From the NCBI RefSeq assembly GCF_024323335.1, contig NC_066584.1:268824344-268888343 (forward strand): DNA of 64,000 nt. The letters run 5' to 3'. Positions within the stretch are counted from its first letter, which is position 1. Each line of letters starts with the position of its first letter. Source of the stretch: Lathyrus oleraceus. Taxonomy: Eukaryota > Streptophyta > Magnoliopsida > Fabales > Fabaceae. The position numbers and the translations under genes were made by a program. Below the pieces are notes generated by a model. It ran no database searches. It was not told the origin of the DNA and saw only the letters and a list, made by a program, of their open reading frames with translations. This document shows, one piece after another, positions 34,735 through 46,743 of the stretch.

Positions 34735-34990
34735 GCCTTTACTTTATTTATTTCCCGCACTCGCTTTTACTTTATTTATTTCCCGCACTCGCTTTTACTT
34801 TATTTATTTCCTGCACTCGCCTTTACTTTATTTATTTCCCGCACTCGCTTTTACTTTATTTATTTCCCACACTCGCTTTTAATTTATTTATTTCCCGCAC
34901 TCGCTTTTACTTTATTTATTTCTCGCACTCGCTTTAAATTATTTACTTTCTGCACTCGCACTACTTTTATTTATTTTCCGCACTCGCACT
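34735..34990 (+). repeat. 28-bp tandem repeat in the Athila LTR
   Basis: About nine imperfect direct copies of a 28-bp unit containing TTTATTTATTTCCCGCACTC. Because 28 is not a multiple of 3, all three frames stay open and give repetitive Leu/Phe frames that are not genes. The homologous array at 62245-62450 has a different copy number. Confidence 0.85.
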
Positions 34991-35793
34991 ACTTTTATTT
35001 ATTTTAATGCACTTTTACTTTACCATGTCTAGCTAAATTTATAAGGCTAGAATGTAAGGATCGTAATTGAACCGATAATCCGTACAATTGTTCGTAGAAA
35101 CACTTAAGGGATATTTTAACTTTCAACTTAAGTTTTCCCGCACTTCAATTCCGTTGGGTAAGATCGAAAGCCGTCCAACGTCTTTTTAAACTTAATTGTT
35201 TTTAACTATTACAAAAACAGCGAAAGCGCTTTGTTTAGTTCATTAGGAGTTTTTAACATTAAGAAGAAAAGAAATTTTAAAACTATTTTCGGACGCGTTT
35301 ATAAGTTTAGAGTCTGGTTCGTAAGAACCTCTTTTGGTTAAGAAATCCAGGTTATAATACTTTTCAACTTAGTCAAGATACTATATTTCTTAAAAATAGG
35401 TTTACTACTCTAACGCAATGCGCGCCTTTTTATAAGTGACAATAAGAGGGTTTGATTAGGGAGTACAACTCGGTTCTGAATATGCGAAAGCGACAGTTCC
35501 TGTTAAATTAGTTCTTTTCAAAGTAGGAAACATTGCCCATAAGTAGCTCTATTAGCAAGTACTTGGATTATCAATTAATTACGTGAATTACATTCGACCC
35601 TGTCTTTATTAATTAATCTTTATTCAACACTTTACTTTTCATTGCACACTATAAAAACACCTATTTTGATTGCCTTTGATAAACACCATAACAACAGATA
35701 ACGATAGATTGACACTTGGTCTCTGTGGATTCGATAATCTTTTATATTACTCTGACGCGTTCGTATACTTGCGAAAAACCACGCATCACCTTC

Positions 35794-36622
35794 AAGGATA
35801 ACAAAGGATGTCTACGGTGGTCCACGAGACTTATGTCTCTCACTAATGATGATATCTTTTGGTATAACCGCGTATATGATGGTGTCCAGATTATTGATTC
35901 TTGTGGTGAATTCTCCAATGTGCCTCTTCTTGGTACATGTGGAGGGATTAACTACTGTTTTGGCATGCCGTCAGCATGGGTTCCCCTTAAAGGATAAACC
36001 TAACAACATTCTATTGGAAGGTATGTTCTTTCAAGAGGGTAAAGATCCCCAGAACTTGAAGGGCATGATGGTCCGCGCTTGGCGCAAGATTCATAGGAAG
36101 GGAAGGAAAGAGCTTGGTCCGAAGAATTGTATTGCTTTGGAACCCTACACCGCTTGGGTTAGGAGGAGAGCTTCTGAGTACCGCATGACCTACGACTATC
36201 CGAGACCTACACCTATGGTTATGGTTGGGCCTTCAACCCTCCCTAACCAAGGAGTAGAGGAGTTGAGAGATGAAGACCGTTCGCGTCCTTGGGTTCGTGA
36301 GCGAGAGGAGCTACTTCAGCAACTCAGAGATAAGGATGCTGTGATAGAATTCCTAGAGCATCAGATTATTGATGAGCTAGATGATATGGTGACTTCTCTT
36401 CTTCCTCAATCATCCAGGTTTTGGAAGAGGAAGTATGATCGACTCACCAAAGAGAAGGCAGATATGGAGGCAGCCTATGAGAGAGAGGTGAAGAGGCTTC
36501 GTGCACCTTATCTTCTGGTATTCGAGACCTTTGGACGATTGTTTCTAGGGTTCCATAGGATGTTCATTTTCCTTCTCTCTTGTATTGTATTTGGTTACCA
36601 AGATTGTACTTCTTGGGTGTAA
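35794..36622 (+). pseudogene. Ogre ORF1, C-terminal part
   Basis: Continues ORF1 after the Athila LTR: KDNKGCLRWSTRLMSLTNDD, DGVQIIDSCGEF and GTCGGINYCFGMPSAWVPLK. One extra G near 35991 then shifts the frame to the one carrying EGMFFQEGKDPQNLKG and WRKIHRKGRKELGPKN. The last third is a charged predicted coiled coil (EREELLQQLRDKDAVIEFLE, KRKYDRLTKEKADMEAAYER). Likely a structural or nucleic-acid-associated protein by composition, but the function is unknown. Confidence 0.75.
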
Positions 36623-36800
36623 AAACATTTTCCAAATATTATTGATATGATTATTCCATATATGTCTAAAAAGAGTAATATTTCCAAATATTTGCAAATA
36701 GATCTCTAAAAGTTCCTCTAATAAATAAATTATAAGCATAAGCAGGTTTTGTTTAGGGCTTTTTGATCAGTGGTCTAACTCTGTGTTCTTCATTTATTTT
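36623..36800 (+). other. Spacer between Ogre ORF1 and gag
   Basis: AT-rich, no coding signal; likely part of the long untranslated leader of gag. Confidence 0.4.
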
Positions 36801-36804
36801 GAAG

Positions 36805-38490
36805 ACAAACTGACACACCGGTACAACACCAGGGCCAATTCTTCAAAGCTGATGGATCACCTTGAGCAAGAGAACAAATAACTTAGGAGGAAGTGGCTAG
36901 GTTGACTGCTCTGATGGATTCATTCCTGGCCGCCTAAAGTCAGTCTTCTCCAACGCACGCAACTCCTCCCAAGAGGACGGTCATCTCAGAGGTATCTTCC
37001 TCTACTATGCCTGCCGCCACCGCTCATTTCGCTCTGTCTTCTATGCCAGCCGGGTTTCCCTGGGGGATTCCCGAAAACTCTGTGCCAGAAGGTCTCGCTC
37101 CAACCTTTGCTTCTATGCCGACATCTAGCCCAGTCCTTGTTGTGCCACCTCCCGTTGTACACACGTTACTGAGAGTCGATGACACCATTTATAATTCTGA
37201 GCCATCTGAGGGCCCATATGTTTATGAGAAAATGGATCCTATGAATGACCAATTCCTTAAGCTGCACAAGGAACTGAAGAATCTAAGAGGGAAGGACCTC
37301 TTCGGTAAATCTGCTGCTGAGCTGTGCCTCGTGCCAAATGTCAATATTCATATCAAGTTCAAAGTGCCTGACTTGAAAAGTACAAAGGAAACACCTGCCC
37401 TCTCAGCCATCTTGTGATGTACGCACGCAAGATGTCAACTCAGACTAACAACAATCAACTCCTCATCCACTATTTCCAGGACAGCCTGTCCGGTGCCGCA
37501 CTCAGATGGTATATGGGTCTGGATAGTGCGAACATCCGCTCCTTCAACGACCTTGGCGAAGCTTTCGTCAAGCAATACAAATACAACATCCATATGGCTC
37601 TCGATAGGGACCAACTAAGGGCTATGTCCCAAAAGGAGAAGGAAACGTTCAAGGAGTACGCCCAGAGGTGGCGCGAATTGGCCGCACAGATTGTGCCCCC
37701 ACTCGAAGAGAAGGAAATGACCAAGATCTTTCTGAAGACCTTGAGTTCATTTTATTACGAGAGGATGATTGCTAGTGCTCCCTCGAACTTCACCGAAATG
37801 GTGAACATGGGGATGAGACTAGAGGAAGGAGTCAGGGAAGGACGCCTAACCAGAGATGAAGGCTCTTCTGCAAAACGGTATGGGGGTTTTGCAAAGAAGA
37901 AGGAGGGAGAGGCACATACCGTGTCTTCCCATATTAAAAGAAGATCCTCTGTAAAGAGGAAGACTGTTCGCCCTGCCAGTAACCAGCACCAGGTGGCTCA
38001 TATAACACCTGCCTTCAGGGAAACTCAACATTATCAGCATCAACAACAGCAACATCAACAATATCAACAACAATAGCATCGTCCACAACAGCAGACCTAC
38101 CAGCCTCAAAACAACAACAATACCAACACTAGCTATGATAGGAAGAGGGTCACTTTTGATCCAATTCCAATGACTTATACTGAGCTCTATCCGTTGCTGA
38201 TAGATAGGAAGCTGATCACTCCACATGACCCACCTGCTGTACCGGCCAACCCCCAGTGATGGTACAAGCCTTAGCTACATTGTGTTTATCATTCCGGTGC
38301 TCCTGGACATGATATGGAGAACTGTTATCCCCTGAAGACCAAGGTGCAAGACCTTGTTAGAAGTGGGATCTTGTTTTTTGAGGACGTAGGTCCAAATGTT
38401 AAGAAGAACTCATTGCCCGAGCATGGGAAATCTGCTGTTAATATGGTTTAGGGTTGCCCTGGCAAGTAGAAAGGCTTGTATGTCAGTCAC
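36805..38490 (+). pseudogene. Ogre gag
   Basis: Starts in the region RYNTRANSSKLMDHLEQENK with two or more early stops. The matrix/linker part is open at 37007-37417 and the capsid core at 37414-38076 (RWYMGLDSANIRSFNDLGEA, AQRWRELAAQIVPPLEEKEM); a one-base loss near 37370 separates them. A Gln-rich linker follows with a TAG at 38074-38076 and further stops. The zinc knuckle CVYHSGAPGHDMENC (about 38280-38325) has the pattern C-x2-H-x4-GH-x4-C. Gag forms the particle and binds RNA; this copy could not make a full product. Confidence 0.82.
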
Positions 38491-38849
38491 ATCTAGTTGG
38501 TCAAGATGCACAGACTGTTGTGTGGATACAGTCATTATGAGCATGACCATGACAGTTGTCGTGTATGCACTGTCAACGAGAGAGGATGTCGCCAGGTCAG
38601 GAAGGACATCCAAGAGATGCTGGATCAGGGTGTGATCGAGATAATTTAGAATCGTGATGAGGATGAAGTGAATGTTATAGCCCCTGTTTTCAGAATACCT
38701 GAACCTGTTGTTGTCAGATATGATGGCAGCAAGAAGAAGGTTTCTCCATCTCTTATTATCAAGCCAGCGGGCCCTGAACTGTACTCTTCGGATAGAGTTG
38801 TTCCCTAGAGATATAACGCAGTCGCGTTGGAAGATATGATGTCAGTGGT

Positions 38850-40147
38850 GTGACCCGCAGTGGTCGTGTTTTCTCGGCGCCGCCGAAACCCCAAGAGGTC
38901 ATGAGAAGAACTGATGCTATTAATAATTATGTCAGTCCTGTGGTGACTTCTTCTCCTTCTCCAAATTCGACACTTGTTGAAAAGGGTGTTAAACCTGCCG
39001 TTGTTGTTAAAGCTCCTGTCCCTGTTGGTCAGAATGGCATTTTGAAAGAGGACTGTGATGAGATGATGAGGCTCATCAAGAGGAACGAGTATAATGTTGT
39101 TGATCAGCTGCTTCAAACTCCATCAAAGATATTTGTCCTATCTTTGTTGATGAATTCCGAGCCATACCGTGAAGCTTTGTAAGGGTTTTGTACGTCGCAT
39201 ACATGGATCACGATGTCACAATTGAACAGTTTGATAGCATTGTTGCTAACATAAGTGCTTGTAACTATTTGAGCTTTTGCGATGCTGATCTTCCCGAGGA
39301 GGGAAAAAACCATAATTTGGCTCTACACATTTCCATGAACTGCAAGGATGATGGCTTGTCTAATGTGCTGGTAGACACAGGATCATCGCTAAATGTGTTG
39401 CCAAAATCCACTCTAGAGAAACTTTCTTATCAGGGGCCTCCTATGAGGCAGAGTGGAGTGGTAGTCAAGGCTTTTGATGGATCCAAGAAAACTGTGATTG
39501 GCGAGGTTGAGCTCCTAATCAAGAATGGACCTAGTGATTTCCAGATCACTTTCCAGGTCATGGATATCCACCCATCATATAGCTGCTTGCTTGGCAGACT
39601 ATGGATTCACGAGGCAGGCACCGTGACATCCACCCTATATTAGAAGTTAAAATTCGTTAAGAATAAGAAGTTGGTGGTGATAGGGGGAGAGAAGGCTCTC
39701 TTGGTAAGCCATTTGTCTTCCTTTTCCTACATATACGCTGAGGATGAGGTTGGGACTCCGTTCCAAGCCTTATCTATTGTTGAGCCTTCTAGGAAAGGAA
39801 CTTCTTCATTTGTGTCCTACAATGATGCGAAGTTGGCCATTGAGCATGGCGCAACTACTGGTTTAGGACAAATGATTAAGCTGGAAGACAATAAATCTTG
39901 GGCTGGCATAGGGTACTCTTCGGGCACTTTCAATGAACGTGGCTTATTCCAGAGTGGTAGTTTCATCCACACGGTCGAAAACCAGGAGGCTGCTGTAATA
40001 GTGGAAGATGATGCCGAGGAAGATTCTGGCAACTTTGTCATCCCTGGAGGAGTCTGCAATAATTGGGTCGTTGTTGATGTTCCAACAGTTACCCATAAAT
40101 CCACGCAATGTGTTCCCTTTTGTTTAAAAACCCTTCTCCCATGCTAA
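38850..40147 (+). pseudogene. Ogre protease region
   Basis: A linker (RVFSAPPKPQEV and LLQTPSKIFVLSLLMNSEPY, 38850-39182) is followed after a frame change near 39180 by an aspartic protease. The active-site DTGSS is encoded from 39374, with VLPKSTLEKLS after it and a flap-like region to CLLGRLWIHEAG (39610). A TAG at 39641-39643 and a further frame carry the part up to the intron (39671-40147, VEDDAEEDSGNFVIPGGV). The protease would cut the Gag-Pol precursor. Confidence 0.8.
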
Positions 40148-40371
40148 AAGGAGAAGTAATGACATTGTTGGCACATTAATACAATGATATTCAATCAATA
40201 ATTACATGTTAAATGTTTGTTTTTCCAAATTATTTTTACTTTTTGCTTTTTGCATGAAATTGGTGATCACTAAAAACCCTAAAAAGAGAATAAAATCAAT
40301 CTTTTCATCTGCATAATGATTTTCCTTGTTTGAATTCTGAAATCTCTTTTATATCTAAAATCATTATGCAG
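40148..40371 (+). other. Putative Ogre intron between protease and RT
   Basis: AT-rich stretch with stops in all frames and T-rich runs, ending TTATGCAG at 40371, directly before the pol frame. A GT in AGAAGTAATG (40156) is a possible donor, but a stop lies just before it, so the 5' boundary is uncertain. An intron at this place is an established Ogre feature; splicing is not shown by this sequence alone. Confidence 0.6.
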
Positions 40372-40372
40372 G

Positions 40373-41396
40373 TTGATCAAACCCATTGAACATAATGACC
40401 CAACACCATCTCCCAACTTTGAGCTCCCTGTATTTGAGGCAGAAGAAGATGATGTTGAAGAGATTCCTGATGAGATCACTCGTCAGCTTGAGCACGAAGA
40501 GAAGATCATTCAGCCGCATCTTGAGAATCTGGAAACAGTCAACTTGGGGTATGAGGATTGTGTTCGTGAGGTGAAGATTGGGGCACTCCTGGAAGAGTCT
40601 AAGAAGAAGGGGTTGATTGAATTGCTACGAGAAGATGTCGACGTCTTTGCCTGGTCGTATGAAAACATGCCTGGTCTGGATACTGATATCGTGCAACATT
40701 TCCTGCCTTTGAAGCTTGAGTGTGTGCCTGTGAAGCAGAAGCTCAGAAGAACTCATCTTGATATGGCAGTGAAGATTAAAGAAGAAGTTCAGAAGCAAAT
40801 TGATGCGGGGTTTCTGGTGACTTCTACCTTTCCTCAATGGGTGGCCAATATTGTGCCCGTGTCTAAGAAAGATGGAAAAGTCCGAATGTGTGTGGACTAT
40901 AGAGACTTGAATAAAGCTAGTCCGAAAGATGATTTTCCTCTACTACACATTGATATGTTGGTAGATAATACAACTAAATTCAAGGTCTTCTCATTTATTG
41001 ATGGATTTTCCGGTTATAATCAGATTAAAATGGAACCCGAGGATATGGAGAAGACAACATTCATCACACCTTAGCGAACATTCTGTTATCGAGTGATGCC
41101 CTTCGGTTTGAAGAACGTCGGAGCCACGTATCAACGTGTTATGACTACCTTGTTTCATGATATGATACACAAGGAGATCGAGGTATATGTTGATGATATG
41201 ATTGCAAAGTCGAGAACGGAAGTTGAACATGTAGAGCACTTGTTGAAGCTTTTTCAGCGTTTGAGGAAGTACAAACTCCGCTTGAATCCTAACAAGTGTA
41301 CATTTGGAGTCCGTTCCGGCAAGTTATTGGGCTTTATTGTCATTGATAGAGGTATTGAAGTTGATCCTGCCAAGATCAAAGCAATACAAGAGATGC
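40373..41396 (+). pseudogene. Ogre reverse transcriptase (interrupted by element B)
   Basis: Opens IKPIEHNDPTPSPNFELPVF, then an acidic linker, then the RT palm and fingers: VRMCVDYRDLNKASPKDDFP, FSFIDGFSGYNQIKM and, after a TAG near 41074, RVMPFGLKNVGATYQRVM and the active-site YVDD at 41186-41197. It ends at DPAKIKAIQEMPA where element B sits; the frame continues at 53382. The catalytic motifs are unbroken, and the TAG probably stands for the Trp usual at that place. Confidence 0.86.
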
Positions 41397-41401
41397 CTGC
41401 G
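41397..41401. repeat. Target-site duplication of element B, left copy
   Basis: CTGCG, repeated at 53377-53381; removing element B and one copy rejoins the pol frame. Confidence 0.88.
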
Positions 41402-43003
41402 TGTCGCAACCTGAAAAATACAGTGCGAAAAAAAACAACCGGCGAAAGAAAAAGACAGAAGAGTCGCCACCGTGCGTTATTCATCCCAAAGGAGGGAAAG
41501 GAATCGCTCGAAGTAAACCTGAAAAAGGAAAGGACAAGACGGGGTCTCGCAACCAAATCTTGGGTTCGGGAGTCGGTTATGCGAAGGGAAGGTATTAGCA
41601 CCCCTACGCATCCGTAGTACTCTACGGGATCCACTTTTGTAGTTCTTGTCTAAAGGGTGTGGGTTTATCTTGTGCTGTTTACCAAAAAAAAAAAGGGGTA
41701 AATGAAAATGACTCGCGCGGATGTCGCATCCACTGCATACGTATCTCATATGAATATGAGAATCAGAGTCTTCGTAGATCGGCTGACCTATGGGTTGGGG
41801 GATGTGTGCTCGCTAAGACATCGCGTCTTATGCCTACGTATCTCATCTGGCCTGAGAATCAGAGCAAAACGTAGTTCGGCTAACTACGGGGTTATGGATT
41901 GGGTTTTGGGCGAACGACGTCACTACGCAATCTACCGGATGCTCGACCTTCGGAGACTTACTCGCCTGTAGTAGAAGGAGTAAACATGTTGCTTTGGGTT
42001 TTAGGGTTTGGGATGCTCGAGGGCAAACAGGGCAGTCCTTGACGAAGGAACCGCGCTACCTGCAGGGATATGAATACAAAGCACAAAACATGTATCTCAA
42101 AGTAAAATGCCACCAAGGGGCTCAAATGTTGCCTCCTATCGAGGTCTTCCAGCTAGGAAAGCAGTAAAATGCGGGAAAAATGTAAAAGTACCACGCGGAT
42201 AAAGATCCGAAGTAACAGCAATTAGAGGAATGGGAAACCCCGAGATCCTTCCAAGCTAATGCCATCAAAGAAACGTGAGTCAGTACAGGTAATCGGAATG
42301 AACCTCCAGGGGTTATCCCACAAATAAAGTGGGAAACCACGCAAGTTATCCCTGCAAAAGTCATGTGAGCCCTCACAAAAATTCAACAAAAGGGTTAGTG
42401 AAACACCATAAGCATTTTTTTCATGATCAACAGTATGGTTTCAGAAACCTCAAACCCTGTGGCATACACTCAAGAATTAAACGGTTAAACATTCAAGGCA
42501 TTGTTTATACATTCATATACATATTAAACCCATGGGCAAAGGTAATGGGAATAATGGCAAACCTGATTGGAGAGCTTGATTGAAATTGAGTTGCACCCGT
42601 GAGGTTTACAAAACAATCTTCAGGGTTTATGTGAGGCAGAGGTGATTCTGTGTAGTTGAGTTCCTTTCGGGGTTTGGAGGCTGCTCTGAACTCCGTTAGG
42701 TCTTCTCTCACTATCTTTTTCCTCAGGGTTTTGTTCCAAGGAAACCTCAGAGTATTTTGCTTCTCTTCAAAATCCCCCTTTATTTTGTGTTCTCTCAAGT
42801 GAAGCCTTGGTATTTATAGACTGAATTTCATGGTTTTGTGGGCTCAAATGAGAGAGACCCAAGTCCAAAAATTTTTAGTATTATTTTTTTTTTGTAAATT
42901 TTTTTTTTTTTTTTTTTGATCTAATTCTGATTGACATGATGAAATGCAATATGAAATGCTAAATGAATGCATGAATGAGGAGGGCAAATTTTGGGGTGTT
43001 ACA
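41402..43003 (-). repeat. 3' LTR of element B
   Basis: 1602 bp. In element orientation it starts TGTAACACCCCAAAATTTGC and ends GGTTGCGACA. It carries a minus-strand TATAAATA at 42811-42818 and a long T run near 42890-42920 whose length differs from the sister LTR. Confidence 0.9.
42811..42818 (-). promoter_or_regulatory. TATA box in the element B 3' LTR
   Basis: TATAAATA on the minus strand; the equivalent box in the 5' LTR is at 53166-53173. Confidence 0.6.
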
Positions 43004-43020
43004 GCTGCCCCTATTCAATC
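43004..43020 (-). other. Polypurine tract of element B
   Basis: The minus strand reads GAATAGGGGCAGC directly before the LTR start TGTAACACC. Confidence 0.7.
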
Positions 43021-43149
43021 ATCAGCTAATCCGAGTAGGATGAAAGCGAACAGCTTATCAGACAAACGGGGTGAGCTGTGATTGAATACCAAAGACAGAC
43101 CGAAAATTTATGCTCCAAGAATACCACAAAAACGCGGAAATACACCGCG

Positions 43150-44225
43150 TTGTTTATCTTTCTTCCGATCCTCTGGCTTAATCTGGAGTTTCGATCCTCT
43201 GGCTGGATATTAATTTTGATCCTCGGGCTGGATACGATTTTGATCTTCTGGCTAGATCTTCTTCGATCTTCTGGCTAGATCTCCTTCGTTTCGATTCTCT
43301 GGCTGAATCTATTTCCTTTGATTCTCTGGCTGAATCTACTTCGATCTTCTGGCTAGATCTGAATTATTGTGATTTTCGATCTTCTGGCTAGATCTTCTTT
43401 GTTTCGATTCTCTGGCTGAATCTATTTCCTTTGATTCTGTGGCTGAATCCATTTTCGGTTTTCGGGCTAGACCTGACTTTGATCTTCTGGCTAGATCTGG
43501 AGTGTCGAGCCTCTGGCTGAATCTGAACTTAATTTGATTCTCTGGCTGAATCTACTTCGATCTTCTGGCTAGATCTGAATTGTTTCGATTCTCTGGCTGA
43601 ATCTATTTCCGGTCTTCGGGCTAGACCTGACTTCGATCTTCTGGCTAGATCTTCTTCGATCTTCTGGCTAGATCTCCTTTGTTTCGATTCTCTGGCCGAA
43701 TCTATTTCGATCTTCTGGCTAGATCTGGATTGTTTTGATGATAAATTCCCATCATTAGGATCCCGCATCTGAGGCATGCGCTGGTTGACCCTCTTTTGAA
43801 ATCTACACCCAACCTTCATATTAGATATGCAGCTTCGAGCATATTCCACTTTTGGGCTTCGTACATATTCTTCGGGCTAGAACATGTTGTAACGACTCCT
43901 CAACTAGACTTGGGCTTGCTGGGGAAATAAAGCTTATAGGCGACTTCACTAGGGAATCTTCAAATTGAGCCTTAGGTTGGCTTACTGGAACACGATTCTC
44001 AGGTTGAATCTTCGAAATGACCCTCAGGCTGGATCACTGGAACACGATTCTCAGGCTGAATCTTTGAAATGACCCTCAGGCTGGATCACTGGAACACGAT
44101 TCTCAGGCTGAATCTTCGAAATGGACCCTCAGGCTGGATCACTGGAACACGATTCTCAGGCTGAATCTTCAAAATGAACCTCAGGCCGGATCACTCACGC
44201 TTGATCCTCTGGCTGGATCTCATGA
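43150..44225 (-). repeat. Palindrome-rich repeat array in the element B 3' UTR
   Basis: More than twenty short imperfect repeats of two kinds, GATCTTCTGGCTAGATCT and GATTCTCTGGCTGAATCT, and longer relatives with CTCAGGCTGGATCACTGG toward 44000-44200. Each unit is itself an imperfect inverted repeat (GATC...GATC or GATTC...GAATC around TGGCT). Non-coding. Confidence 0.8.
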
Positions 44226-45660
44226 CCTTGGTTGTAAAGTAATTCTTCAGTCTGCTTGGAAGAACCTGTTTATCAGCTTATGTGTATGCTTGATATGATA
44301 TGCATGCGAATGCAAATGCTATGCATGGTGTAAAAGAAAAAAAGAAATCTGCTAGGGGAAGCAAACTCCGGTAGGGAATAGATCGCTGTATCAATCCTTG
44401 AATGCTCTGTGGGGAATGATCCGTCTGCCGGGACCAATGAGCCACCAAAAATAAATTGGCTGCTTGAAAAGTCGACCTTGCGGGGGGAGTATCAACTATG
44501 GAAACTTTGTTCGGCGAGGCTCTGTGAGGAGAGTCTGTGGGGAAAACACTTCCTGGGGAAATGTCGTAGGAAACGACCTTTGCTGGGGATATGAACTCGC
44601 TAATCGTCCTCTAGCTGGGGATTAGAACAAATCTGTTAGAAATAATCTGCTGGGGATGAGATGAACACTGGGAACACCACCCTCTTGTCCGTTGGGTATG
44701 CAACCACTTCGCTGTTGCTAGGAAGATACAGTCTGACACTGTCAACTCCACTGGGGATATATAATCTGGATACTGTCAACTCTACTGGGGATAGACAGTC
44801 TGGATACTGTCAACTCTGTTAGGGAACATGCTCTGCTGAGGAGAGACTTTGTCAACCGCTTAGGGATGAGGATTCATGACTTGGCATCCGGTTCCTGTGA
44901 CCTGCAACCAAAAATACACGTATGCCTCGGGGGAATTACTCGGTTTGAATTCACTGTTCGGGATTAAGCACATTCAAAGCAATTTTAAATGTTTTCCTGT
45001 GCAAATCATCTGCAAAAGCCACCATTATGTTCATATGCAATATGTTTTATCAAAAATTTGGACATTTTTGCAAACAAACTGATAAATGAAAAATAAGGAG
45101 GCTCTTTAACTGAATTATTCGACTCTTACTGGGGAGAAAATTTGTGCCAGGAATAGGCGAGGGCGTCAGGAAGCTGATCCCTGAAAAGAGGTGATCGCTA
45201 TAAAAAAGAGAACTATCCTAATGGCAATGGGGATACGGGGTCCCACAGAGTTTCGACTCTGCTATGACTCGTATGTCCTCAAGACGCTCTGCTCATCTTG
45301 CTTTCTGAAGTGGATGATTAGTCGATCTTTAACCTTCGAAGATTGCCGGATTGAATGAAACGGTGATATAACACTGATGAACTCAGATCATAGTCATTCG
45401 CTTATTCCCTAACTTTTGCCTGGATCGCCCCCTTTTCGAGTTTTCAATCCACCGGGATACCCTTTTTTGCCTGAGCCGCCCTTTTGGGTTTTCGACTCAC
45501 CGGGTGTACTCTCTTTTTTTATATATCCCTAATTTTTGCCTGAACCTCTTTATTCTTTTTTTTTTGGTTCGTCGGGATGCCCCTTTTTTGCCTGGACTAT
45601 TCTTTTTACTGTCCAGCGGGTCTATTTTATGCGAAGTATTTTTTAACCGCGTCTGAGTTA
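44226..45660 (-). other. Rest of the element B 3' UTR
   Basis: No reading frame of note. It is rich in CTGGGGAT-type words (44350-44880), and at 45400-45640 it carries repeats around GGCAAAAATTAGGG and GAAAACCC on the minus strand, which also follow integrase in the plus-strand Ogre (55660-55830). Confidence 0.55.
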
Positions 45661-45664
45661 ATAG

Positions 45665-46602
45665 GGGACGGGAATCCTTCGCCCTCCATGGTTGTTAGCG
45701 TCAAAGCTCCGCCATAGAAAATCCTTTTAACCACGTGCGGACCCTCCTAGTTTGGTGTCCATTACCCCTGTGATCTGTGTTGGGAGGAAGAAATCTTTTG
45801 AGTACCAATTCACCGACTCGATACCCCCGAGGGCGCACTTTCTGACCAAATGCTTTCTTCATTCGTCCCTGACCGAGATACGTCAATTCTGGGTACGTAG
45901 TTCCAGCATAGAACCATTTCCCTGTTGGTGTGATTGATGACCAAAGCTGAGTCCCCGTATACATCCATGGTTTTAATCTGTATATTGACGGCTTCCTCAA
46001 GTCTTAGGATACAGGCTTCGTATTCGGCTTCATTGTTGGTGCAGGGAAAAGTTATTCTGGCACCAAATGGCATATGAACCCCCTTCCGGTGTGATCAACA
46101 CTATACCAACTCCGCGACCATTGACGTGGACCGCCCCATCAAACATCATAACCCATTTGGATTCAGGGTCAGGCCCCTCCTCCGGGAGTGGTTCCTCTCA
46201 ATCTTTCGATTTGAGAAACATGATGTCCTCATCAGGAAAGTCAAACCTCATAGGTTGGTAATCATCAATCGGTTGCTCTGCAAGATAGTCTGACAAGACA
46301 CTTCCCTTGATGGCTTTTTGTGAAGTGTATTGGATGTCATACTCTGTCAGTATCATTTGTCACCTAGTAACTTTTCCGGTAAGTGCTGGCTTTTCAAAAA
46401 TATACTTGACTGGATCCATTTTTGATATCAATAGAGTCGTGTGAGTCAACATATACTGTCTTAGTCGGCGAGCAGCCCATGCCAAAGCGCGACAAGTTTT
46501 CTCGAGCAATGAGTATCTTTGTTCACAGTCGGTAAACTTTTGCTAAGGTAGTATATTGCATGCTCTTTTCGACCTGACTCGTCATGCTGACCGAGCACAC
46601 AA
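45665..46602 (-). pseudogene. Remnants of RNase H and integrase C-terminus, element B
   Basis: Minus strand: CVLGQHDESGRKEHAIYYLS (RNase H start, near 46590), degenerate RNase H, an archaeal-type RNase H segment (FPCTNNEAEYEACILRLEEA and MDVYGDSALVINH, 46073-45890), then, without the integrase core, its C-terminal tail (GELVLKRFLPPNTDHRGN, near 45800). Several stops and frame changes. The jump from RNase H to the integrase tail marks a deletion near 45885. Confidence 0.75.
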
Positions 46603-46735
46603 TGTAACACCCCGATAAAAATAAGATAATTATTTAATTTAAGTTAATATTATATTTATTAATTTAATTAAATAATTAGAATTATTGGATTATTATTATT
46701 ATTGGAATAATATTATTGGATTTTTATTATTGGAG

Positions 46736-46743
46736 TATATAAG
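46736..46743 (+). promoter_or_regulatory. TATA box of the solo LTR
   Basis: TATATAAG followed by a purine-rich stretch; it fits a plus-strand LTR promoter with a short U3. Confidence 0.45.

Larger units (their letters stand above)
34085..35788 (+). mobile_element. Solo Athila-type LTR inserted in Ogre ORF1
   Basis: A 1704-bp LTR opening TGATCACACTAAAATT and closing ACGCATCA. Flanks are TCTTC (34080-34084) and CCTTC (35789-35793), a 5-bp duplication with one change. Removing the LTR and one flank restores the ORF1 frame, which supports a single clean insertion. Apart from its first 0.26 kb it matches 61821-63251, the LTR of the Athila at the right end, which shows the downstream PBS and gag. 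No internal region is present. Confidence 0.85.

Noticed and set aside
34735..34990. Regular 28-bp direct repeats resembling a CRISPR array
   Set aside because: Units are contiguous without spacers, lie inside a eukaryotic LTR, and vary in copy number in the sister LTR.
34534..35007. 157-codon open frame rich in Leu/Phe/Ile (plus strand), looking like a membrane protein
   Set aside because: It lies on a 28-bp tandem repeat inside an Athila LTR. All three frames are open there, and the homologous LTR at 62240 gives different frames.
33344..36622. ORF1 as a host gene
   Set aside because: It lies between Ogre leader and gag, recurs in element X with its leader, and is part of the known Ogre layout.
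41477..42376. Open frames of 71-126 codons, repeated almost identically at 51834-52731
   Set aside because: They lie in the two LTRs of element B; the duplication is that of the LTR, not of a gene pair.
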